NCBI GenBank assembly: GCA_041741995.1
Contig: JBGSJN010000033.1
Span: 1-16,953, forward strand
DNA: 16,953 nt
Source: WTXA01 sp041741995
GTDB taxonomy: Bacteria; Bacillota; TC1
Direction of reading: 5' to 3'
Positions 6,869 to 13,623 of this stretch are shown one piece after another. Every line of letters begins with the position of its first letter. Within the stretch, counting starts at the first letter, position 1. The notes below the pieces were generated by a model, which saw only the letters and a list, made by a program, of their open reading frames with translations, ran no database searches and was not told the origin of the DNA. A program made the translations under genes and the position numbers.

Positions 6869-8881
6869 ATGAAAATAATACTTGCACCTAATGCAGGCTT
6901 TTGCTATGGGGTTAAAAATGCCTTGCAAAAAGCTGAGGAGCTTAAAACTGATAAGACTATATATACATTTGGAGAATTAATTCATAATCAACAGGAAATA
7001 GACAGGTTAAAGTTAAAAAATATAATTCCTGTAGATTGCATAGAAGATTTAAATGAAGATGATTTTTTAGTCATAAGATCACATGGTGTCGGCAAGTCTT
7101 TCTATGAAAAATATGGAAGCCGAGAAAACTTAATCGATGCTACTTGCCCAAGCGTTAAGGTCGCTCATGTTTTAGCCCAAAAATATATGAAACTAGGATA
7201 TCAAGTTTTAGTGTTTGGTGATAAAAATCATCCTGAAGTTTTAGGCATACTAGATTGGTCAGGCAATGATAGTCGTGCAATTCTTACTAAAGATGATTTA
7301 AGTGATATTAATTTTGAAAAGCCCATATTTTTATTGTCTCAAACTACCCAATCTGTAGATAAATTTAACGAAATAAAAGTTTTATTAGAAAAGCAGGCTA
7401 AAGAACTAGTGGTTAAGAATACAATTTGTTCAGCTACTAGAAACAGACAACTCGAAGTTGTGGAATTAGCAAAATCTGTTGATGTTATATTTGTCATTGG
7501 TGGTAAACAAAGTTCTAATTCAAATAAATTGTATAATATTGCCAAGAACTACAATGAGAAGGCATATTTTATAGAAACTTACCAAGATCTAAATCCCAAA
7601 TGGTATCTTGGATATAATAAAGTGGGTATTACAGCAGGTGCATCTACACCTAGCTGGATAATAGAGGAGGTCATTAATAAAATGATGAGTGAAGATAAAA
7701 TGGAAAAAGAACAGACTATGGAAGAACTATTACTTGAAATGGATAATGATGTTCAACCTGGTGATGTTGTGGAAGGCATTGTAATCCAAATCGACAAAGA
7801 AAATATTGTTGTTGATATTGGAATGAAAGCTGAAGGAATACTACCTATTGAAGAATATGCTGATGGTACACTTCCAAATGTTGGAGACAAGATTACAGCT
7901 GTATTATTACAAAAATCTAATTCAGTAGGTTTGCCTGTATTGTCAAAAAGAAAATTACTAGATAGAAAAAATAGAGAAGCACAAAGAGAAGCAATGAAAA
8001 CTCTTCCTACAAAATTTGAAAACAAAGAAGAATTTGAAGGTTTAGTTACAAGTGTAGCCAAGTCTGGTTTAATTGTTAAAATCGATGATGTTGAAGGATT
8101 TTTACCAGCTTCACAACTTCTATTAAATGGTTATGCAAAAAATCTTGATAAGTATTTAGGAAAAAAAGTACGTGTTAGAATTATAGACCTTGATTTAAAA
8201 AAACGTCTACCTAAAATTGTACTCTCACAAAAAGTAATTCTTTCTGAAGAAAGAGAAGCTAGTGCTAAAGATTTCTGGGATATAATAGAAGTTGGCAAGG
8301 TAGTAACAGGAGAAGTTAAGATGTTGGCTGATTTTGGTGCTTTTATTAACTTGGGTTATTTAGATGGACTTTTGCATGTTTCAGAATTATCATGGAATAG
8401 AAGAGACAATTTAAAAAATATGTTAGCCGTTGGTGACAAGATAAATGTTAAGATAATTGGAATTGATAAAGAAAAGAATAAGATTAGTCTTAGTCTTAAG
8501 GCACTAGAAGAAGATCCATGGCAAACATTCTTGAAAAGCCACAAAGCAGGTCATATAATTAAGGGGAAAGTAACGAGTGTTGTAGATTATGGTGCTTTCA
8601 TCAATATTGGTACTATGGTTGAAGGCTTATTACACATATCTGAAATTTCTCATGAAAAAGTAGAAAAAGTAAGCGATGTTTTAAAAGTAGGAGACGAGAT
8701 TGAAGTGGAAATTCTAGAAATTGATGAAGTCAATAAAAAAGTTTCTCTTTCAAAAAAATCACTTGAACTTCAAGTGAAAAAAACAGAACCAATTGTAGCA
8801 GATAAGATGGTGTATGAGGATACTGAAGAAGGTGTTACTTTAGGCGAGATATTAAACCAAAACAATAAAAGTGAAGAATAA
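6869..8881 (+). CDS. ispH-rpsA: IspH (HMBPP reductase) fused to ribosomal protein S1
   Basis: A 670-residue fusion. Residues 1 to about 271 are 4-hydroxy-3-methylbut-2-enyl diphosphate reductase, the last step of the MEP isoprenoid pathway. The three [4Fe-4S] cysteines are present: C12 (AGFCYGV), C93 (DATCPSVKVAH) and C187 (NTICSATRNRQ). SHGV (H72), HPEV (121-124) and GGKQSSNSNKL are also intact. Residues from about 296 onward carry four S1 RNA-binding domains (about 296-362, 384-457, 473-546, 559-632); the last two have the classic GAFINLGYLDGLLHVSELS form. IspH-S1 fusions are known in Clostridia. ATG at 6869 is chosen because AGGAG (6859-6863) precedes it and IspH proteins begin MKIILAPNAGFCYGV. 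A strong internal ribosome binding site lies before Met272/273, so free S1 of about 399 residues may also be made. Confidence 0.95.
   Translation: MKIILAPNAGFCYGVKNALQKAEELKTDKTIYTFGELIHNQQEIDRLKLKNIIPVDCIEDLNEDDFLVIRSHGVGKSFYEKYGSRENLIDATCPSVKVAHVLAQKYMKLGYQVLVFGDKNHPEVLGILDWSGNDSRAILTKDDLSDINFEKPIFLLSQTTQSVDKFNEIKVLLEKQAKELVVKNTICSATRNRQLEVVELAKSVDVIFVIGGKQSSNSNKLYNIAKNYNEKAYFIETYQDLNPKWYLGYNKVGITAGASTPSWIIEEVINKMMSEDKMEKEQTMEELLLEMDNDVQPGDVVEGIVIQIDKENIVVDIGMKAEGILPIEEYADGTLPNVGDKITAVLLQKSNSVGLPVLSKRKLLDRKNREAQREAMKTLPTKFENKEEFEGLVTSVAKSGLIVKIDDVEGFLPASQLLLNGYAKNLDKYLGKKVRVRIIDLDLKKRLPKIVLSQKVILSEEREASAKDFWDIIEVGKVVTGEVKMLADFGAFINLGYLDGLLHVSELSWNRRDNLKNMLAVGDKINVKIIGIDKEKNKISLSLKALEEDPWQTFLKSHKAGHIIKGKVTSVVDYGAFINIGTMVEGLLHISEISHEKVEKVSDVLKVGDEIEVEILEIDEVNKKVSLSKKSLELQVKKTEPIVADKMVYEDTEEGVTLGEILNQNNKSEE
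7664..7687 (+). promoter_or_regulatory. Internal ribosome binding site and start codons for free S1
   Basis: GAGGAGGT at 7664-7671 is a near-complete Shine-Dalgarno sequence inside ispH-rpsA. It is followed after 10 bases by an in-frame ATG at 7682 and after 13 by a second at 7685. These encode Met272 and Met273 at the IspH/S1 boundary, and the second would give a protein beginning MSEDKMEKEQTMEELL. The bases encode Glu-Glu-Val of the conserved IspH C-terminal helix, using GAG, GAG and GTC although GAA and GTT/GTA dominate this AT-rich DNA. That codon choice suggests selection for ribosome binding, but it has not been tested. Confidence 0.6.
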
Positions 8882-8893
8882 GATTGAATTTTG

Positions 8894-8928
8894 TGGAGGT
8901 TTAGAGTAATCTAAACCTCCATATTTAT
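8894..8928 (+). terminator. Intrinsic terminator-like hairpin after ispH-rpsA
   Basis: TGGAGGTTTAGA (8894-8905) and TCTAAACCTCCA (8910-8921) form a perfect 12-bp stem closed by GTAA, a GNRA-type tetraloop. The tail UAUUUAUU is moderately U-rich. It begins 12 bases after the rpsA stop and ends 19 bases before the fumarase alpha ATG. I see no promoter between it and that ATG, so downstream genes need read-through or an unseen promoter within rpsA. Confidence 0.75.
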
Positions 8929-8940
8929 TGAGAGGATAAT

Positions 8941-9783
8941 ATGAGAAACATAAAATTCGAAGACCTTGTAAAAGCAATTAGAGATAGTGTTATTGAAATT
9001 AATTGCGTTCCAAGCCCTGAACAATTAAAAAAATATGATCTCGGGATAGAAAATGAAGAAATCACATTAAGTAAACAAGTGTTATTAAGTCTTAAAGAAA
9101 ATGCCTTAATAGCAAAAGATAGAATGATACCTATTTGTCAGGATACTGGAACAGCTGTTTTTTTCTTAGAATATGGAACTAATATAAATATTGAAGGTGG
9201 CTTTATTTATGATGCCATTTACGAAGGTGTTCGTTTAGGTTATCAAGAAGGATTCTTAAGAAAATCAATTGTTGGAAATCCAATTACAAGGAGAAACACT
9301 GGTAATAATTTACCTCCTATCATCCATACAAAGTTGGTGGATGGAGATTCTTTAAATATGGTTATCTTAGCTAAAGGTGCAGGTAGCGAAAACATGTCAT
9401 CCTTAAAAATGATGGTGCCTAGTGATGGAATTGAAGGAATAAAAAAATTCGTCCTAGAATCGGTTAGAAAAGCTGGGCCTAATCCTTGTCCGCCAATAAC
9501 GGTAGGGATCGGTGTAGGTAGCAATTTCGAAGGCGTAGCACTACTTGCAAAAAAAGCCTTGGTTAAAGAGCTTTTCGAAAATACAGATGATGATTTAATT
9601 AAGGAGATAGAAGTAGATTTAAAAATGAAATTAAATAAACTGAATATTGGACCACAAGGGTTCGGGGGGAAAACTAGCGTATTTGATGTCTGTGTATTGA
9701 TGGAACCTTGTCATATAGCTTCAATGCCAGTTGCAATAAATATAAATTGTCACGTCATAAGACACAAAAAAATTGTTTTTTAG
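8941..9783 (+). CDS. fumA: Class I (Fe-S) fumarate hydratase, alpha subunit
   Basis: Oxygen-labile hydro-lyase interconverting fumarate and malate. This 280-residue alpha subunit corresponds to the N-terminal part of single-chain class I fumarases. The likely [4Fe-4S] ligands are C66 (PICQDTGTAVFF), C183 (AGPNPCPPITVGIGVG) and C270 (NINCHVIRHK); their spacing matches the family. The segment IGPQGFGGKTSVFDV is also typical. The L-tartrate dehydratase alpha subunit (TtdA) is the main alternative and cannot be excluded by sequence alone. GAGAGG at 8930-8935 serves as the ribosome binding site. The beta subunit follows after 8 bases. Confidence 0.88.
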   Translation: MRNIKFEDLVKAIRDSVIEINCVPSPEQLKKYDLGIENEEITLSKQVLLSLKENALIAKDRMIPICQDTGTAVFFLEYGTNINIEGGFIYDAIYEGVRLGYQEGFLRKSIVGNPITRRNTGNNLPPIIHTKLVDGDSLNMVILAKGAGSENMSSLKMMVPSDGIEGIKKFVLESVRKAGPNPCPPITVGIGVGSNFEGVALLAKKALVKELFENTDDDLIKEIEVDLKMKLNKLNIGPQGFGGKTSVFDVCVLMEPCHIASMPVAININCHVIRHKKIVF

Positions 9784-9791
9784 GAGAGCAC

Positions 9792-10316
9792 ATGTTATTA
9801 AGAACACCAATTGATAAAAAAGTATTAATAAATCTAAAAGCAGGAGAAGATATACTTATCACTGGAACAATATACACAGCCAGAGACTCCGCCCATAAAT
9901 TATTGACACAATTAATTAGTGAGGGAAAACAATTACCTTTTGAATTAGAAGGTTCAATAATTTATTATGCCGGTCCCGCTCCCACAAAACCTGGTGAAAT
10001 CGTAGGTTCAATTGGTCCTACTACCAGTTATAGAATGGACCCATATACACCAGATATCTTAAATGAAGGTGCCGCTATATTAATAGGTAAAGGATCACGT
10101 AGTAATTTTGTGAAAGCTGCTTTATTGAAAAACAAAGCTATTTATTGTGCAGCTCTTGGTGGTGCCGGTGCTTTATTGGCATCAAAAGTAAAAAGTATTT
10201 CAGTAGTTGCTTTTCCTGAACTTGGGCCTGAAGCTATATACAAATTAGAAGTTGAAGACTTTCCCGTTATAGTAGTCAATGATTTAGAAGGTAATGATAT
10301 ATATGAAAACCATTAA
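9792..10316 (+). CDS. fumB: Class I (Fe-S) fumarate hydratase, beta subunit
   Basis: C-terminal partner of the class I fumarase/tartrate dehydratase; 174 residues. Visible family motifs are LKAGEDILITGTIYTARDSAHK near the N-terminus, YYAGPAPTKPGEIVGSIGPTTSYRMD, LIGKGSRS and the AALGGAGALLASKVK stretch. It supplies substrate-binding residues to the alpha-subunit cluster. The frame is open upstream to 9708, but ATG at 9792 is preferred because TAGGAGAG (9781-9788), overlapping the alpha stop, is its ribosome binding site and homologues start with LRTPIDKKVL. Function as fumarase rather than tartrate dehydratase is inferred. Confidence 0.88.
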   Translation: MLLRTPIDKKVLINLKAGEDILITGTIYTARDSAHKLLTQLISEGKQLPFELEGSIIYYAGPAPTKPGEIVGSIGPTTSYRMDPYTPDILNEGAAILIGKGSRSNFVKAALLKNKAIYCAALGGAGALLASKVKSISVVAFPELGPEAIYKLEVEDFPVIVVNDLEGNDIYENH

Positions 10317-10335
10317 GGGTGAAGGGAAGAATATA

Positions 10336-11328
10336 ATGAAGTTAGCAGTAATTCTAGGAGGCACCTCGACTGAAAGAGAAATTTCCTTGAAAAGTGGCGA
10401 AGCCATTTATAAAAGTTTAATAAGAAATGGTTATGAGGTAGAAAAAATCGACCCTCAAAATGATAATTTATACTTAAAATTAATGGAAGTAAATCCTGAA
10501 TCTGTTTTTATTGCCTTACACGGTCTAGGGGGAGAAGATGGATCAATTCAAGGATTTTTAGAACAATTGAGCATTCCATATACAGGAAGTAAAGTTCTAG
10601 CAAGTTCTTTGTGTATGAATAAAATTTATACACAAACAATCATGAAAGCACATAACATTCCGATACCTGATTTTTTCACAATCAAAAAAAATAGTTATAA
10701 TGAAAAAGATATTGAAAAGATAGTTTTAAAAATTAAAAATTCATTTGGTTTTCCTGTATTGGTTAAAGCTCCTTCTCAAGGTTCAACCCTCGGCATATAT
10801 TTTATTAACAAGGAGAATATATCATATGAAAATCAACTAATAGAAGCAATTAATTCTGGTTTTGAGCTTGAGTCTGAATTAATGATTGAAAAGATGATAA
10901 CTCCAAGTGATGAAATTACAATTGGTATTTTAGGTAATGAAAAAGCATTCCCATTACCAACATTAGAAATAACAACAGTTTCAGGATACTATGATTTTAA
11001 CTCTAAATACACCAAGGGTATGTGTGAACATATTATTCCTGCAAGATTACCCGAGGATTTAAGAAATAAAGCAAAAGAGTTAGCAGTTAAGATATATGAA
11101 ATATTGGGCTGTAGGGGATTTGCAAGGGCAGATTTCATGGTAAAAGGAGAAGATATATTATTAATTGATATAAATACCATACCAGGATTTACAGAAATGA
11201 GTCTATTACCTGATGCCGCGGCTCATATTGGAATTTCCTTTGATGAATTAACAGATCTTATTGTAAAAATGTCACTAGGCATGGAATTTCCTCATGAGAA
11301 ATATAAAGATTTTCTATATGAAAAATAA
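10336..11328 (+). CDS. ddl: D-alanine--D-alanine ligase
   Basis: ATP-grasp ligase making the D-Ala-D-Ala dipeptide that ends peptidoglycan stem peptides. The 330-residue product begins KLAVILGGTSTEREISLKSG, followed by ALHGLGGEDGSIQGFLE, SIPYTGS, VLVKAPSQGSTLG and the ATP-grasp end RGFARADFMVKGED and DINTIPGFTEMSLLPDAA. The YDFNSKYTKG loop keeps the Tyr typical of D-Ala-D-Ala enzymes and shows no sign of the His of D-Ala-D-Lac (VanA/VanB type) ligases. ATG at 10336 fits the family start, with GAAGGGA (10321-10327) before it; in-frame starts at 10294 and 10303 would add a non-homologous tail. The stop overlaps sfsA. Confidence 0.94.
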   Translation: MKLAVILGGTSTEREISLKSGEAIYKSLIRNGYEVEKIDPQNDNLYLKLMEVNPESVFIALHGLGGEDGSIQGFLEQLSIPYTGSKVLASSLCMNKIYTQTIMKAHNIPIPDFFTIKKNSYNEKDIEKIVLKIKNSFGFPVLVKAPSQGSTLGIYFINKENISYENQLIEAINSGFELESELMIEKMITPSDEITIGILGNEKAFPLPTLEITTVSGYYDFNSKYTKGMCEHIIPARLPEDLRNKAKELAVKIYEILGCRGFARADFMVKGEDILLIDINTIPGFTEMSLLPDAAAHIGISFDELTDLIVKMSLGMEFPHEKYKDFLYEK

Positions 11329-12001
11329 TTTTATTGAAGGAACTTTTCAAAAAAGAGCTAACAGATTCATTGCTGAAGTTGCAGTTGGAAATAAAGTGGA
11401 AATTGTACATGTAGCTAACACAGGAAGATGTACAGAATTGTTATTGCCTGGAGTAAAGGTGCTGTTAAATAAAAATGATAATCCTAAAAGGAAAACAAAA
11501 TATAGTTTGAATTATGTTGAAAATATGGGGCATTGGGTCAATATGATTTCAGTTTCAGCAAATCTAGCTGTCTATAATAGCTTGATTGCAGGAGAAATTA
11601 AAACAATCAAGAATCCCTACAATATTAAAAGAGAATACAGCATGCCAGGGACAAGAATTGACTTTTATTGTAAAAGTGAAAATAGTGATATTTTTATTGA
11701 GGTCAAGTCAGTTACTCTTATTAAGGATGATTTTCTACAATTTCCTGATGCTCCTACATTACGAGGGACAAAGCATCTTGATCATTTAATAGAATTGAAG
11801 AGACAAGGTAACAGGGCAATCATTATTTTCGTGGCTCAACATCCTATGGGAAAGATATTCAAGGCAAATATTGATAACGATCCTATTTTTGCTAATAAAC
11901 TGAAAGAAGCACATTATAAAGGTGTAGAAATACTTGCGTATATGGCTTCTAATGAGTTAGGAGTATTAAAACTAACTACTTCATTACCAATAGAAATATA
12001 A
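11318..12001 (+). CDS. sfsA: SfsA family protein (DNA/RNA nuclease-like)
   Basis: Member of the SfsA ('sugar fermentation stimulation') family; the physiological role is unclear. The 227-residue protein starts EGTFQKRANRFIAEV, an N-terminal OB-like part, and includes HVANTGRCTELLLPGVKV. A PD-(D/E)xK nuclease-like core is visible as MPGTRIDFYC followed by IFIEVKSVTL: D115, E128 and K130. Then comes FPDAPTLRGTKHLDHLIEL, also conserved. ATG at 11318 lies inside the end of ddl (11-base overlap) and has only a weak ribosome binding site, so coupling to ddl is likely. An in-frame ATG at 11294 is possible but gives an atypical N-terminus. Confidence 0.9.
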   Translation: MKNNFIEGTFQKRANRFIAEVAVGNKVEIVHVANTGRCTELLLPGVKVLLNKNDNPKRKTKYSLNYVENMGHWVNMISVSANLAVYNSLIAGEIKTIKNPYNIKREYSMPGTRIDFYCKSENSDIFIEVKSVTLIKDDFLQFPDAPTLRGTKHLDHLIELKRQGNRAIIIFVAQHPMGKIFKANIDNDPIFANKLKEAHYKGVEILAYMASNELGVLKLTTSLPIEI

Positions 12002-12014
12002 ATAGAGGTGTATA

Positions 12015-12713
12015 TTGGAAAAAATAACAAAGGATTTTAAATTTCAATGTCAAATGACCGCATGTTGTTGTGCCAACATGGAAATTTTCTTAAACCCTTA
12101 TGATATCTTACAAATTGCTGTTAAAACTAATATGAGGACAAATAATATAATAGATAAATACATCCTTTTTCTTGAAGACAAGGAAACTGGTTTGACAAGA
12201 CCAATACTAAAAAGTGCAAGAATTGGTCTTTGTAATTTCAACAAAAATAAATTATGCAGTATTCATGACCATCGTCCCTTAAGCTGCCGATTGTTTCCTT
12301 TAGCCAGAATCAATGGTGAATTTTTTTTACAGAAAGAAGAATTTTGCCAAGGATTGAAAGTCGATAATAATATGAAATTATCAGATTATTTAAATGAAGA
12401 TACTGGGGAAGAATATTTAAAATCTGCTGATTTATATCATTTGATAATAGAAGATTTGAAGTATAATGGCTCTGATATTATTAAGAATAAGTATTATTAT
12501 AATCTGTTAAATACTATTATTTTTGATTTTGACTATTTCTATAATGGTGAATTCAACGAATTTAACAACAATGATAAAATTCAACTATCATTTCACCTAG
12601 CAAAATATTTAATTGAATCTGTTAAAAAACAGCCAGAATATGATAAAGAGGATTTATTAAAAAACCTTTATCTAGAAGGAGATATATTCATTGCTAAGAA
12701 TATTAAGAAATAA
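12015..12713 (+). CDS. YkgJ-type cysteine-cluster protein (putative metal-binding)
   Basis: Protein of 232 residues with the cysteine pattern of the YkgJ/UPF0153 family, thought to bind zinc or an iron-sulfur cluster. Function is unknown. Cysteines are C12, C17, C18, C19, C73, C81, C91 and C111, within FKFQCQMTACCCANMEIFL, LCSIHDHRPLSCRLFPL and EEFCQG. The start cluster is C-x4-CCC, a variant of the usual CxxxCxxCC. The C-terminal half (about 120-232) is charged, helical and not recognised. The start is TTG at 12015, with AGAGGTG (12004-12010) before it; the next in-frame ATG would remove the first Cys. It overlaps the methyltransferase gene by 23 bases, and that gene's ribosome binding site lies within its last codons. 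Confidence 0.82.
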   Translation: MEKITKDFKFQCQMTACCCANMEIFLNPYDILQIAVKTNMRTNNIIDKYILFLEDKETGLTRPILKSARIGLCNFNKNKLCSIHDHRPLSCRLFPLARINGEFFLQKEEFCQGLKVDNNMKLSDYLNEDTGEEYLKSADLYHLIIEDLKYNGSDIIKNKYYYNLLNTIIFDFDYFYNGEFNEFNNNDKIQLSFHLAKYLIESVKKQPEYDKEDLLKNLYLEGDIFIAKNIKK

Positions 12714-13332
12714 AAAAATTAATGAAATTGATAATGAATATTTACTAGAATTACTAAGTAATTATAGGGAATTACATATTGATCTAGGTACAGGTAACGG
12801 TAAATTTGTTTTCGACCTGGCTTTGAATAATCCTGATATCATGTATATTGGCATTGAACCCACAGCTAGTAATCTATATGAATACAGTAAAAAAGCAAAT
12901 AAAAATAAGTTGACTAATCTGATTTACATTATTACATCTATTGAAAATATGGGTGATGAACTAAATGGGTTAGCTGACAAGGTATATGTTAATTTTCCAT
13001 GGGGCAGTCTTTTAGAAGTAGTTGTTAAGGATATACCTGAATTACTTAGTAAAATTTCACTATTAGGTAAAAGTGAAGCTGAATTCAACTTTACTTTCGC
13101 ATATAGTACAATACATGAACCTGTTGAAATTGAAAAAAGAAATCTACCTATATTGACAGATGAGTACCTATTAAAAAATCTACAGGAGATTTATTTGAAA
13201 GCTGGTTTAATTATTGAAGTATGCTCTAATTTAAAGCCACAAGATATTAACAAATTTGGTACTTTGTGGGCTAAAAAGCTTTTTCTAGGTAAAAGTAGAG
13301 ATGTTTATAATATTATTAGTAGAAAATCATAA
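12691..13332 (+). CDS. NpmA/KamB-family 16S rRNA (adenine-1408-N1) methyltransferase-like protein
   Basis: SAM-dependent methyltransferase of 213 residues. SAM motif I is IDLGTGNGKF (30-39), followed by YIGIEP (52-57). Features recalled from NpmA are kept at matching places: NFPWGSLLE with W104, KRNLPILT, and FGTLWAKKLFLGKSR with W193. In NpmA the two equivalent tryptophans clamp A1408 of 16S rRNA, and methylation there blocks kanamycin, neomycin, apramycin and related drugs. NpmA is about 219 residues with a similar start (MLILKG versus MLRILRN here). It lacks the TrmB-type FPDPWPK motif. The start is TTG at 12691 with AGAAGGAG (12674-12681) before it. Base composition looks like the neighbours and no mobile element is nearby. 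Resistance activity is inferred; an intrinsic housekeeping role is possible. Confidence 0.8.
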   Translation: MLRILRNKKINEIDNEYLLELLSNYRELHIDLGTGNGKFVFDLALNNPDIMYIGIEPTASNLYEYSKKANKNKLTNLIYIITSIENMGDELNGLADKVYVNFPWGSLLEVVVKDIPELLSKISLLGKSEAEFNFTFAYSTIHEPVEIEKRNLPILTDEYLLKNLQEIYLKAGLIIEVCSNLKPQDINKFGTLWAKKLFLGKSRDVYNIISRKS

Positions 13333-13342
13333 ATAATTAGTC

Positions 13343-13371
13343 TTGTTTTTCTTAATAAATAATGTTAAAAT
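13343..13371 (+). promoter_or_regulatory. Promoter of the leuA T-box transcript
   Basis: TTGTTT (13343-13348) and TAAAAT (13366-13371) are spaced by 17 bases, with TG at 13363-13364 making an extended -10. The predicted start site, about 13378, is just upstream of the T-box Stem I. It begins 11 bases after the methyltransferase stop, and I see no terminator in between, so read-through from upstream may add to it. Confidence 0.65.
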
Positions 13372-13383
13372 TCAATGTGAAAT

Positions 13384-13604
13384 ATGATGAAGAGGAATAG
13401 TACCTTTATAGAAGATTTATAGAGAGTTATTGTCTGGTGGAAAATAACATGAAGCTTATAGGGAACTCGCCTCAGAATAGATTGCCTGAAGATTATTAGG
13501 GCATTCCGGGAGTTCCCGTTATAGAATTTGAGGGCATATTATATGAATTAGAGTGGTACCGCGATTCTTTCGTCTCTATGGTTAGAGACGGGAGATTTTT
13601 TTTT
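13384..13604 (+). promoter_or_regulatory. T-box riboswitch, leucine (CUC specifier)
   Basis: Leader RNA that senses uncharged tRNA-Leu and then permits transcription of leuA. In Stem I, GAGG (13392-13395) pairs with CCTC (13470-13473). The AGTA loop-E side is at 13399-13402, AGAGAG at 13421-13426 and the GGTGG distal motif at 13436-13440. The specifier loop 3' strand reads GAA-CTC-G, placing the Leu codon CTC at 13466-13468. The T-box core AGAGTGGTACCGCG is at 13550-13563; its TGGT (13554-13557) fits tRNA ending ACCA, as expected for tRNA-Leu with discriminator A. GAAT/ATTC arms flank the core to form the antiterminator. The stretch between 13474 and 13549 should hold Stems II and III. Confidence 0.93.
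13566..13604 (+). terminator. T-box attenuator terminator
   Basis: CGTCTCTA (13571-13578) and TAGAGACG (13583-13590) form a perfect 8-bp stem with the loop TGGT. It extends outward by five further pairs, two of them G-U, to 13566 and 13595. Nine T residues follow (13596-13604). The TTC at 13565-13567 also belongs to the antiterminator, so the two structures exclude each other. Confidence 0.93.
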
Positions 13605-13623
13605 GAAAGGAGATATATTAAAC

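Noticed and set aside
9708..9791. N-terminal extension of fumarase beta overlapping the alpha gene
   Set aside because: The extra residues are not family-like, and the ribosome binding site at 9781-9788 points to ATG 9792.
10336..11328. A Van-type D-Ala-D-Lac ligase
   Set aside because: The YDFNSKYTKG loop keeps the Tyr typical of D-Ala-D-Ala ligases, and no vanH/vanX-like gene is nearby.
12691..13332. TrmB, tRNA (guanine-46-N7)-methyltransferase
   Set aside because: The TrmB FPDPWPK-type motif is missing; FPWGSLLE and LWAKKL match the NpmA/KamB group instead.
12691..13332. Recent horizontal transfer of the methyltransferase gene on a mobile element
   Set aside because: No transposase, integrase, flanking repeat or compositional shift is visible, and the gene is tightly coupled to its upstream neighbour.
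13384..13422. A 12-codon open frame (MMKRNSTFIEDL) as a leader peptide for leuA attenuation
   Set aside because: It contains one Leu only, has no clear ribosome binding site, and lies in T-box Stem I, which fully explains the region.
13471..13473. A second CTC triplet as the T-box specifier
   Set aside because: It pairs with GAGG at 13392-13395 in the lower stem; the CTC at 13466-13468 sits in the expected loop after GAA.
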